A stretch of 64,000 nucleotides of DNA from Crossaster papposus (taxonomy: Eukaryota > Echinodermata > Asteroidea > Velatida > Solasteridae), in contig JBAIAA010000901.1 in the NCBI GenBank assembly GCA_037893245.1, positions 307,001 through 371,000 of the forward strand, written 5' to 3'. The position numbers and the translations under genes were made by a program. Each line of letters begins with the position of its first letter. The stretch's first letter is position 1. This document shows positions 34,687-44,215 of this stretch, in pieces. A model generated the notes under the pieces. The model ran no database searches. It was given only the letters and a program-made list of their open reading frames with translations, and was not told the origin of the DNA.

Positions 34687-34725
34687 TTTGTTTTGTCTGA
34701 GAAAAAGAAGAAGAATGTGTTCTTG
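34687..34725 (-). promoter_or_regulatory. Predicted 3' splice site just upstream of the TRIM start codon
   Basis: On the minus strand the sequence TTCTTCTTCTTTTTCTCAG is followed by ACAAAACAAAATGG. This is a strong polypyrimidine tract and AG, giving an exon start at 34696. The same arrangement is conserved in unit 3 at about 56348. Confidence 0.55.
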
Positions 34726-34726
34726 T

Positions 34727-35640
34727 ATTTATTAATAGGGATCGACAGAAAACTCTAGATGTACGTGAAAACTCACACTCTTACCAAAACTGCACATCCT
34801 CTTCATCCTCGTTATCACTTTCATTTTATATGTGATTTGTTTTTACATTGGTATTTGCCAATCCAATCTGTTAATGAGAGGGCTGATAATTTTAGAAGTA
34901 ACTTAATAATTACATCCCATCTTGACACCGACAGCCATGCGCACAAGTTGTTACCAAAATATTAAACTGAATTATATACATAATATTCAGGGAATTAAGA
35001 TGTGGTTCGAGGTCATGTATCATGAATCTTCGACCTTTCATTTTCTCCACTGGTGTTATAGTCCATATAGCAGGCATCAATGGGAAGACAGTCTAGATAT
35101 AAAATTATTGTTTGGCGAAAATTATTTGAGCACGTGTGTTATCGGATGCAGTACAGCGACAAGCTACAATACGTCACAAAATGTGCAGATATGCAATAAA
35201 CCATGGAGGAATAAGAAGAAATACATCTACACACTGGCAAAAGTATTAAAGATTATACTTAGTAAAGTGCTGTCCAGATAATGTACAATTAAAATAAGCG
35301 CTTGTTAATGTTATGTTTTGAGCATTTGGCATGTACATGTCATCATGGAGGAATAAGAAGGAATTCCTCCATGACCAAGATGTCATTGTACCTGCATCAT
35401 GCATGGTCATCGATTATGAAAAAAACAGCGTCAAGCTGCAAGTGCAACATATTCTTTGCCATTTTTAAATTGATCGATATGTTTACTCACATTAAAAAAA
35501 CAATATCGGTTTGAATGCGCGTTAAAATAAGCAAATCCTTTTAGTTTCACCATGGAGGAATGGTTTCACTCAGTTATTGTCCTGCGGTAAACACGGAAGT
35601 ACAAGTGCAAAGTCGACATGGAATGCAACATGAATACGCC
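34727..35640. other. TRIM upstream region, unit 2
   Basis: This is shared with 6134-7125 and 57000-57650. A mini-hairpin CATGGAGGAATAAGAAGGAA followed by TTCCTCCATG lies at 35343-35374. No further gene is seen; promoter elements of the TRIM gene are expected here but could not be pinpointed. Confidence 0.4.
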
Positions 35641-35649
35641 CCCAAGATA

Positions 35650-35830
35650 CGACACGCCCAGCATTCTAACTCTGGTCGTTTTCCAAACCCCAGCTCTAAG
35701 GATCTATCGGGCTTCGTCGCGTCCCAGCACCATTGACGAATTACTGCATGACGAAGCCAGATCGGAGACGAACCTGGGGCTTGGACAACGGCTCACAGAT
35801 ACCGGATCCAAAGATCACTGTATGTAGGAC
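35650..35830. repeat. Conserved 180-bp segment, unit 2
   Basis: This is the paralogue of 10599-10790 and 57675-57865, bounded by ATACGACACGCCCAGC and GGATCCAAAGATCACTGTA, with inverted CCAAACCCCAGCTC/GCTTGG arms. Confidence 0.5.
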
Positions 35831-36020
35831 TAGACTAGGAGATGGGTAGGAGAGGGGATGGGGTACTGGCCGATGGGGAGGGGATGGGGAGAGGATAGAG
35901 ATGGGATGGATGGAATGGGGTGTGGGATGAATGGGAATGAGATGGAATGGGGGTGGGATGGAATGGGGTGTGGGATGGATGGGACAGGGGATGGAATGGA
36001 TTTGGGGTGGAATGGAATTA
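35830..36020. repeat. GGGAT/GGAAT satellite, unit 2 left half
   Basis: GGGATGGAATGG-type units end at GGAATGGAAT, where about 1.06 kb of unrelated DNA begins. The array resumes at 37085. In unit 1 the equivalent satellite is continuous. Confidence 0.75.
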
Positions 36021-37084
36021 GCCTCTGTCATGACCTTTCTAAAAGGTCAACGCGCGGAAAATTGTCAAAATGGCGGCGCTTAACAACAGCAACACGTGCG
36101 TCGTCGATGTCAGAACTTTATGGCTTACGACGGAGCTCTAAAGGCTGTGGCTATTTCGGAAGACTAAACCGTAGGCATAAGGCTGAATGTCATCCAAAAC
36201 CGTAAAAGTACGAAAGCGAAAGAAACAGCGACCGAAAAAATGGCCAGTTGGTGAAAGTGTGCTTTGCTATACGTACGTGCGTAGCTAGCTATAGCTGTAC
36301 TTCGACGTTTACATTGTTTATAAACAGTTAATGTTGGGCCGACTTTCCTCATGCAACTTCATTGTACCTTTACCATGTTAATGTTATTAATGCTTGCTAT
36401 TTACCCTCTGTTAACAATTTAGGTGTAAACGTAGTCCGAAAAAACCAAAACTCCGGTGGCGTCCAGAAATTTGGCACACAATTGACCGAGTCTTCCCTAA
36501 GTCGTGGCGCAATTAAATAATTCTTGGAAAATCCAAGTTTAATATTTACGAACTTCTTTTAATAGTAAATATCATTTATGACCCATGTAAGGTTTCAGTC
36601 AATAAAAGGGTGAAAGATACTAGATTTCACAGGTTTCTACATTTAATGTGACAGCATTTAAAACTGGTTGGAGTTTAAAATTAACATTGCAGGATCAGGA
36701 ATGTTGAGGTTTAACGTCCATATAGTAGTAATTATGTGAATAAAGTGCTTGTGTGTAAAGCCCCAAATTTATATTTGATGTAAAAAAAAATATTAAAAAT
36801 GCAAAAAAAATATTGCTTGTATAAATTGGCCCCATAATTTGTTTACTGTATGACATTCAAATATATGGCATTCAAATAAAGCTTCAGTTCACTGCCACTG
36901 AAAAAACCCAAAAATTGTTGTGCAGAAAAGCAAATCTAGTTTTATGATTGGCCATTTTTTATTAAGTATTTCCCCGCAATTCACTAACTATTTGTTGTCT
37001 TTCCTCCATGGTATAGTTAATTACGTTAGTCTTACGCGAGAGCTCGGAAGCCATATTGACAGATTTCCGCAAAACGCCCTCTTC
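36021..37084. other. 1.06-kb gene-like insertion in the satellite
   Basis: Unit 1 reads straight across this point (about 10955-10965). The inserted block starts TAGCCTCTGTCATGACC and ends GGTTGATGGGGCTAAT, so TTAGCC/GGCTAA may be very short inverted ends. It contains CAAAATGGCGGCGC, a candidate spliced frame on the plus strand, AATAAA at about 36739 and 36877, and a short minus-strand frame (about 37054-36962) starting MASELSRKTNVINYTMEERQ. It could be a captured or retained gene or a transposon of unknown type. Confidence 0.5.
36107..36516 (+). CDS. Candidate two-exon small basic protein, 62 aa
   Basis: The exons are 36107-36201 and 36423-36516. The 221-base intron begins GTAAAAGT and ends ACAATTTAG, and joining them keeps one frame of 62 codons plus TAA. 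The product starts MSELYGLRRSSKGCGYFGRL, is rich in Lys/Arg with four Cys and two or more His (GCGY, HKAECHPKPCKR), and ends in a Trp-containing segment PEIWHTIDRVFPKSWRN. I do not recognise it. The start context is weak. A stronger upstream ATG at 36070 (AAAATGG) opens a different overlapping 23-codon frame, which would act as an upstream ORF. AATAAA occurs about 220 bases downstream. The reasonable splice signals and frame match support it, but transcription is unproven and chance is possible. Confidence 0.35.
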
Positions 37085-37280
37085 GGTTGATGGGGCTAAT
37101 GGGGATGGGATGCGGGGATGGAATGGGGGTGGGATGGGATATGGGATGGAGGATAGGTTGAGATGAGGGATGGAATGAGAGATGGGATGTGGAATGGGAT
37201 GGAATGGAATGGTGGTGGGATGGGGGATGGGATTGAATGGAAAGGGAGATGGGGTGGAATGGTGGTGGGATGGGATGCCT
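37085..37280. repeat. GGGAT/GGAAT satellite, unit 2 right half
   Basis: The satellite continues after the 1.06-kb insertion and matches 10960-11160 of unit 1. Antisense frames rich in IPSHP are read-through of the repeat. Confidence 0.75.
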
Positions 37281-37621
37281 GCATACTCATTACAATACAG
37301 CACTGTATTAGCATCGATTGTCAAATCAATGTAATATTCGTGCATTTCGAATATTTCCACTTCATTCTTTCTAATTCTGTTTTAGGCGTTTCAAGATGTC
37401 TATAAACACATCTGATCATTTTCAAGAACGTTATTGTTTTATTACTTATAACTTGTGCATGTTACATTTAATGGGATTAATATTGTTGACAAAAATGTAC
37501 AAGGCTAAAGGTTAATAATGCCCCAAAAGTTAATATTGCCACAAATCGTACAGATTCGCCTTGGATGCCCCGGAGTATCTGCCTTTTTAATTGATCAATG
37601 CCACATGTGAACCACAATTTT

Positions 37622-37896
37622 GGCTCGCGTACGGGTTGGCTCGCGTACGGGCTGGCTCGCGTACGGGCTGGCTCGCGTACGGGCTGGCTCGCGTACGGGC
37701 TGGCTCGCGTACGGGCTGGCTCGCGTACGGGCTGGCTCGCGTACGGGCTGGCTCGCGTACGGGCTGGCTCGCGTACGGGCTGGCTCGCGTACGGGCTGGC
37801 TCGCGTACGGGCTGGCTCGCGTACGGGCTGGCTCGCGTACGGGCTGGCTCGCGTACGGGCTGGCTCGCGTACGGGCTGGCTCGCGTACGGGCTGGC
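37622..37896. repeat. 16-bp VNTR, about 17 copies
   Basis: GGCTCGCGTACGGGCT repeats with almost no variation. Because 16 is not a multiple of 3 and no frame contains a stop, all three forward frames are open and each encodes the same 16-residue cycle (RTGWLAYGLARVRAGS). Unit 1 has about 3 copies. The near identity of units implies recent expansion. Confidence 0.85.
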
Positions 37897-38004
37897 TCGC
37901 TTAAGGCAAGTCTATTATTTTGTGTGTGCCAGTCCAGTTCTTTCTACATCAAAATACCATTATTTACCCTGGAAAACGTGGACCTTAATTTTGGTAATTT
38001 TGTT

Positions 38005-38090
38005 TTTGTTGGGTGGGGGGAGGGGGGGGGGGGGGGGGGAGGGGCGTACGCATCCGTCGCACCCCCCCCCCCCCCCCCCCCCCCCCTCCT
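38005..38090. repeat. Poly-G and poly-C tracts facing each other
   Basis: A run of over 20 G (about 38017-38040), the short segment GGGGCGTACGCATCCGTCGC and a run of over 20 C (about 38062-38086) could form a G:C hairpin. Unit 1 has only the G tract (about 11677-11700), so the C tract and the segment up to about 38125 are unit 2-specific and may be a polyG-ended MITE. Confidence 0.55.
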
Positions 38091-38154
38091 GCGTATGGGC
38101 CTTAGTGATCTGGTAAAACGCGCAACACGTCACGTCAACGTTCCTAACACCTAA

Positions 38155-40190
38155 TTGTTGGTTTGTTTGTTTGTTTGTTTGGTTGTTTGGTTTATTTCCG
38201 TCCGTACACCAAACTAACAACATAACAACAATTGTAACATGTTAACAAATAATGTACAAATGGGGGTGACCGTCCAGAGGAGGTATGACCCTCCTGTAGG
38301 TTCAGTGTATTAACTTTGTAAAATAATAAATCAAGATAATATAATATCCCTTGATCAGCAATGAATAAGAAAATAAAGGTTTTATTAAAAGATAAATGAG
38401 GTATTAATGTCCTGCTGCATTAGAACAGAAATGACATGATAAATTAGTGCAAAGAAAACTGTTATACTTGTCAAAATAAAACTATTTAAGATGGCCAGGG
38501 AAAAGTTTCCTATGATACACTGTTCAATTCATTTCTCAGGCTGTCAGGAAAGGAGTTAACAATTTTAGGTAGAAGTTTACGATAATTGGAAGAGGCATCA
38601 TCCACTCTACAAATATCAGTAATACGAATAAGATTATCTTGTCTTGTAGTGAATGGGTGAAAATCCTGATTTAAAGGAAAAAACGAAGGAGAACTTAAAT
38701 TATCCGGAAGCAAATTATTAATATAATCGAGGTAATAATGGCAATTTGGACATTACAAATATCTTCCAGCTTCAACAGTTTCTATTTAAAACAAGGAGGA
38801 GGGGTATATGCATTGTACTGAACATGACACGCAGTACGAATACATTTTTTTTTAGAGTAATAAGTCTTTTGTACAAAGAGAGGTTCACCTTTATCATGCC
38901 ACCCCAAGCTAAGAGGCCATAATTTAAATAGGGATGAACTAAACTCTTATAAATGGCTAAACTGTCTTTAACTCTCAAAGTATTCTTAGTTCTGTTAATA
39001 ATGTAATTACTTTTAGAAACTTTGTTATATATACAAGGTTAATTTGCTCCTTCCAGAGCATATTCTTATCAGTAACAAGGCCAAAAAAAGTACAGGAGGA
39101 GACCTTTTTAATAGTAACATTTTCTAGGCAAAGTGAAACATCAGGTAAAAACCTTTCTCTCTGCTGTAAAGAATAACAGATATGGTGAGTTTTATCAGGA
39201 CGAATTTTTAACTAGTTATTGGCTCTAAACCAATCTTGCACTACTCTCAATTCAACAAGTGTTGTATCATCAGCAAAAAGAACCGGTTTTAACAAGGGGC
39301 AACACATGGGCATATCATTAACGTAAATCAAAAAAAATAATGGCCCAAGAGTTGACCACTGGGGTATTCCACAAGTGATATTACAAATATTAGATTTGAC
39401 ATCATCTAGAATCACGTACTGCTTACAATCATTTAAATAACTTGTAAACCAGTCAAGTGGAATTCTACGAGTTCCATAATAATACCTTTTACGTAATATA
39501 ATGTGATGATTGACAGTATCAAAAGCTTTTTTAATATCTAAAAAAATAGCAAAAGAAATATCGGACGGTACTTTGTTAACAGAATCAGACAGATTATTGT
39601 AAAAATCGAAAACGGCATGAACAATGGATCTACCTGCACGAAATCCATATTGATAATGAGAAAGTAAGTTTGTGGAATCGAGACAAAACAATATTCGACT
39701 GTGCATACGTTTTTCTAGAACTTTGGAGCAGGTATTAATTGGTGAGATAGGCCGGTAATTGCCTGGATCCTGGGAATTACCTTTTTAAAAAACAGGAACA
39801 ACTCAAGCTAATTTGTACAAGTTAGGAAAAGTACCTTGTTCAATGGAAGTATTAAAAATATTGGACAATGGAGCAGAAATTATGTCAATAACTTCCTTTA
39901 AAAGGGAATTACTAACTTCATCTGATCCAGAACTATTTTTGTTTTGAAACTTAGTGACGATTTTTATAATTTCCCCTGGATCAGTAGGGGTAAAAATAAA
40001 AATGAGTTAGGGGAAGAAGTTGCTAAGGTTAACCTCGCATGTTTATTAAAATTTGCTAAAATGTAACTTAAGTTAAAACATTTCAAATAAATATAATTCG
40101 GCGGGGAAAGGACTATTAAACACAACACAACAACACGTCTTAGTAACATGTGCGCTTGGATTCCTTAGTATCGGGTTGACTGTTCTTCTT
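38155..40190 (-). mobile_element. Non-LTR retrotransposon, unit 2 copy
   Basis: On the minus strand, 39706-39212 encodes the RT with MHSRILFCLDSTNLLSHYQY, FLDIKKAFDTVNHHIILRKR and the catalytic LFADDTTL. 38978-38772 and 38713-38510 encode the downstream region (MRVKDSLAIYKSLVHPYLNY, ITDICRVDD). Upstream (40150-39720), SNSFLFLP and the region corresponding to SSGSDEVSNS of unit 3 are visible. Frameshifts separate the pieces and GIPQGS is changed to GIPQWS. The 3' end has AATAAACCAAAC followed by (AAAC)n at 38160-38190. It is dead. It is the paralogue of 11735-14262 and 58160-60050, so the insertion predates the block duplication. Confidence 0.8.
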
Positions 40191-40194
40191 GGTG

Positions 40195-41818
40195 GCCCAA
40201 ATATGGTTGTCTCTTCCTTATTCCTTTTTACGATTATTGTTTACACCCCAGCGAATTTGAAATTGACCAAAAATGATGCCAAAATATAGCCGTTTGTTGC
40301 ATGGGCATATAATTTATTAATAGGTTGACTCACCGATCAACACTCACAAAAAGCCAGACAGCAGTGTACAATTTGAAGTAAATTGGAAAATTGGGCATAA
40401 GATTTGAATAAAAATGAACTTACCAGTTAAACAGAATGTATAATAAACTACTTTTATTATACAAAAAGTTAGGCTGAAATTATTGTTCCCTTACCTTTTA
40501 AACAGACAGTTTAAGGTAGTGGGTAATTATCTGTATTATTGTTTATTATTGTTTTTTGTTCTATCTGTTTGGTTTAGGGAAGTGGAGTCTTCTTGCCACA
40601 GTCAGTGTTGAACTGATGCAACAAGTCCGATTATAAACGTCTGACACGCGATCTCATGTGTGCACTATTTTCGCAAGAGTACATGAGTGTGTGCAGTGTA
40701 TTTGGGAGGAGAGGGGTTGGAGCTTCTAGAGAGCTGCGACAACATCTTAATGGTGACAAGGAGAAAGCTGGTAAGTTGCTATTGAAATCAATGTTGACGG
40801 TGCATATCCTGGTTAGGTATATACATGTAAAATAATATAACATAAGTAGAGCATTTATAAAGCGCTTTTAACAAATATCAAAGTGCTGTACAAAACTGTA
40901 ACTATACAATAAAACGCGTGCTACGAGTGCCACCTACTGCCCCATCCACTTTCTACTGAAGTCAACTTGGGAGTAACTACAACAGGTCCTCAATCAGAAT
41001 GTTTAATTCCAAGTACAATTACACTCTATAAATCTTGAATCATTTCAATCTGTTGACATTGATCTAGTACATGTACAATCACTCTGGAACGGTGTTGTCG
41101 TTAACACAGGTCAACAAATTCAATGTGTAAGTAGCATTGCCTTCAATGCCCCTTCATGTAAGACATCCAGCTTTCATATATTTTGTGACCAAACAAAAAC
41201 AGTTTTATTTTAAATTTATGTTGTGAAACATTTTTTTACCATCTTTATTTAACTTTACCCTTTTCTACATTTTGCTGTTAGAATATGTGAGGATGACCTT
41301 TCCCTCTGTGGATATAATCCAGATCACTCAGACAATGGCATACAAGCTGAAAGATGTGAGGACTGCTACTGCTAGTGGAAAAACATTGCAAATTTCAAGG
41401 TTGTACGTATTACTAAGCACCATCGGTATCAGAATTTACAATAATCGAAATATCGAAAATCCAATATCAAGAATATTCGATCATGTATATCGATTATCCA
41501 ATGTAAAAGTTTTTTAAAATGTGGAGAAATAACAGACAATGAAACTTCTTCAAGCAAAAGAAGAATCTTAAGTCCCAATTTTAACGGCTTTCTCAACAAC
41601 ATATTGCTGAAACTTTTAAACAAAATCTCAAAACTGAGAGTTTGCCCAAAACGGGCGGTTTCTTTTGAGGCTTTTTCATTAGGGAGACCGCAAATTCCAA
41701 CAAACAGCAGAGCTCAATCGACGCTTGGCATTTCCTGATGTTTTTATTTTCAGTCATAAGCATAAAGTGCCGCGGAGTTTTATTTAAGTATACAGCAAAC
41801 ATTAAACACAATGTAAAA
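40195..41818. other. Shared non-coding segment, unit 2
   Basis: This matches 14265-14283, 14743-15045 and 19385-20690 of unit 1. It holds the TTA empty site (40218-40220) for the unit 1 Harbinger MITE and a retroposon-like string GCATTTATAAAGCGCTTTTA at 40852. No gene is recognised. Confidence 0.45.
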
Positions 41819-41826
41819 GCACAAAC

Positions 41827-42598
41827 CAGGGGGGGGGGGGGGGGGGGGGGGGGTGGGGCGGAGGGGGGGCCCAAGAAAGTGCGCCACCAACGTTGAAATG
41901 TATCTCATTCGTTCTTTCACGCTCATGAGCCACACATCTCACACAGTAAATACGTATGATCGCTACCGCGAAGCGCACCATTGAAACACGTACAAATTTG
42001 CTCCGTGTATCGCTCTCCGCATTTAGTGATTCATACAACGTCCGCAAAGCCAGGTACGCAGGCACGATCTACACGGATTTTGTTTAGGGCGATGTCATTT
42101 TCTGCCATTTTCGTTCGAAAACAACACGATAAAACGCAAGGGGGTCACAGGCCGATTTTTTTTAAAATTCAGTATATCACTGCTACATCCTTTTTTAACG
42201 TATCCATGGAAAAAAATGAGTGGGGTCAAAGCACGATTTTTCACAATTTATCGATTATTATTGCCCTTTTTAGGGGAGGTATTTGTTAACGTCGTTTGAG
42301 TATTTGTGCACAATCTCCACGCGCATCAACGGTACGTCAACGCTTAATTTGTTCGACTGCTTTTTTCATTTTCAATACAATTTTTGCCATTGGATGATAA
42401 ACATTAAGGTAAATAACAACCTTGTACAACTACAAAAGACAAGATGTTAAGATTGGATGCCAAAAACTCTTTATTTTTCGAGTGAGAAAATTGTTCCCCC
42501 CTATTTTGAGAATGGACGGTACCACAGCGTTTCGCAATCACAGCCTCGAAGGGCCCCCCCCCTCCGCCCCCCCCCCCCCCCTCCCCCCCCCCCCCCTG
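41827..42598. mobile_element. 772-bp hAT-like MITE with poly-G termini
   Basis: The element begins CAG plus a run of over 25 G and ends in a mirror C run plus CTG. Beyond the runs, GGCGGAGGGGGGGCCC occurs at both ends in inverted orientation. The flanks carry the 8-bp duplication GCACAAAC (41819-41826 and 42599-42606). Unit 1 has the single site GCACAAAC at about 20690-20697. CAG-starting ends and 8-bp duplications are hAT hallmarks. No transposase is encoded. Confidence 0.8.
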
Positions 42599-42606
42599 GC
42601 ACAAAC

Positions 42607-44215
42607 AGGAGATTTATTTTGACGATAATCTGACGCATTTCAATATTTTCAATATCATATCTCAATGTCAAAATTTCCGATATTTCGATAATGATTAAAC
42701 AAATTGCTATTGGAAATATCATTATCCAAAAAATGTAAATAATTAAGTAATATCGAATCGACGGTGCTTATTGTAAAGTCATCCAAAGCCACACCTCGAT
42801 AAGAGTATAATAATGTTGCTGGTTTAAAACTGAGTGGAATCTGGTCACCGATAATGGCATAAGCAGAATCAGCGACCAGGCCCCTACCCAGTTTTAGGCC
42901 AGACATTTTAATACTGCCCAATAAACTATTTTGTTCATTCAAAATTACCTTTTTTTGGTCAGCCCCTTAGTTTTAGTAAGTAGCACAGATTAAGACGTCC
43001 ACGATACAGCATGTTCTCAGTTCCAGTCCACGTAGCACTCAATGAAGTAATTTTTGAAAATGTTCTGATGTTTAAATTACTTTCTTTCTTACCTCTTGAA
43101 CATGCCGACACCAATTTGATAACCCAGTCTGTTGACACTTTCATAATAACTTAACCTAGTTCAGTCATTTTAGGATTAACATTTTGTTTAAAAGTACGGC
43201 AGATCAAAGGTGATGTGCAATGCATTTGATGATACAGGCATGGCATTCAGCAAACAGTCAGAGTATGTCATGATAAAGATATTTGGCTACAGGGCCATCG
43301 CAGATCATTTGTCATTTGAAAAAATATAGGTAGAATATAACAAGTAATGGCAGCCATTTTGAAAATTCGGAAAATTGCTCCTTATGCTATTCATGTTTTT
43401 GCGATACAAATTCCACCAACAAATCTGTGATGGCCCATGTATATTGCGTTAGATATCCTCTGACTCTGCCAAATGCTGTTTGTTTCATTAAAGGCACAAT
43501 TTCCCCAGCTATTTCCCCTATCTGCCCATAAACTGTGTACGTTAGTGTAAACAATTACATAGGCCTATTCATGTAATATGTACCTAGTGCCTGTATGCAC
43601 CAAGCTTGTACCGGCCAGTTGTACCGTGTACGTACATCTGACCGGACATCTGACCGGAGTAGATGCATGCTTCACATGATGACACATACGTGCCTTATGC
43701 ATATCCTATACACATCCAAGGTTAACACCATAGTAAATTACATTTTAGGAGTTTTGACTAGTTTTGAACAAATTGAAATTTTGGCCGAATGTTCATATAA
43801 ATGCAAGGTAACTTAATTTTGTTTGAGATAAACTTATGCACGGGATAAATTCGAGCATGGTGTGCACGAGCGCCCTGTCACGAGCAGACATAAATTAACA
43901 ACAGTTCTTTTTAATTAACCAAGAAATCTTCCCTTGAAGGTAAACACAAAACTGTTAACAGGTCAGTGTAATTATATTTGCTATGAAAAAAACCACCCAA
44001 ATCCATACATTTTGAAAGAATACAGCCCAAAAACTTTATGAACATTATGATTTTTTCGAACTTTGATTAATATTAGTACCTACACCGATGAAAATGTTTT
44101 AAGTACTGTCCATGTAAAGTGATATTTTATGAACAACGATATTCGACGTAAATGTACATACATGAAATAGATATATCTATGTATGGGGGGTTGTAAGCCT
44201 GCGCCCCAATTGAAC
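42607..44215. other. Shared non-coding segment, unit 2 right end
   Basis: This matches 20698-22140 of unit 1 and, for 44040-44215, 60180-60239 plus 61485-61598 of unit 3. No coding sequence is recognised. It ends where the DIRS fragment starts. Confidence 0.45.

Larger units (their letters stand above)
26530..44215. repeat. Segmental duplication unit 2
   Basis: This is the second copy of the repeated block, with an intact TRIM-NHL gene. Insertions absent from unit 1 are 27179-28360, 29785-31309, 36021-37084 and 41827-42598. Homology with unit 3 resumes at its far end: 44090-44215 matches 61485-61598 and both stop at the same CCTGCGCCCC string. That point marks the edge of the block or of the DIRS insertion that follows. 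Confidence 0.85.

Noticed and set aside
37622-37896. CRISPR-like array
   Set aside because: Units are contiguous 16-bp repeats without spacers, in eukaryotic DNA.
37591-38154. A 187-codon forward frame of 16-residue repeats (RTGWLAYGLARVRAGS)
   Set aside because: It is produced by reading a 16-bp DNA tandem repeat that is stop-free in all three frames. Unit 1 has only three units, and nothing suggests translation.
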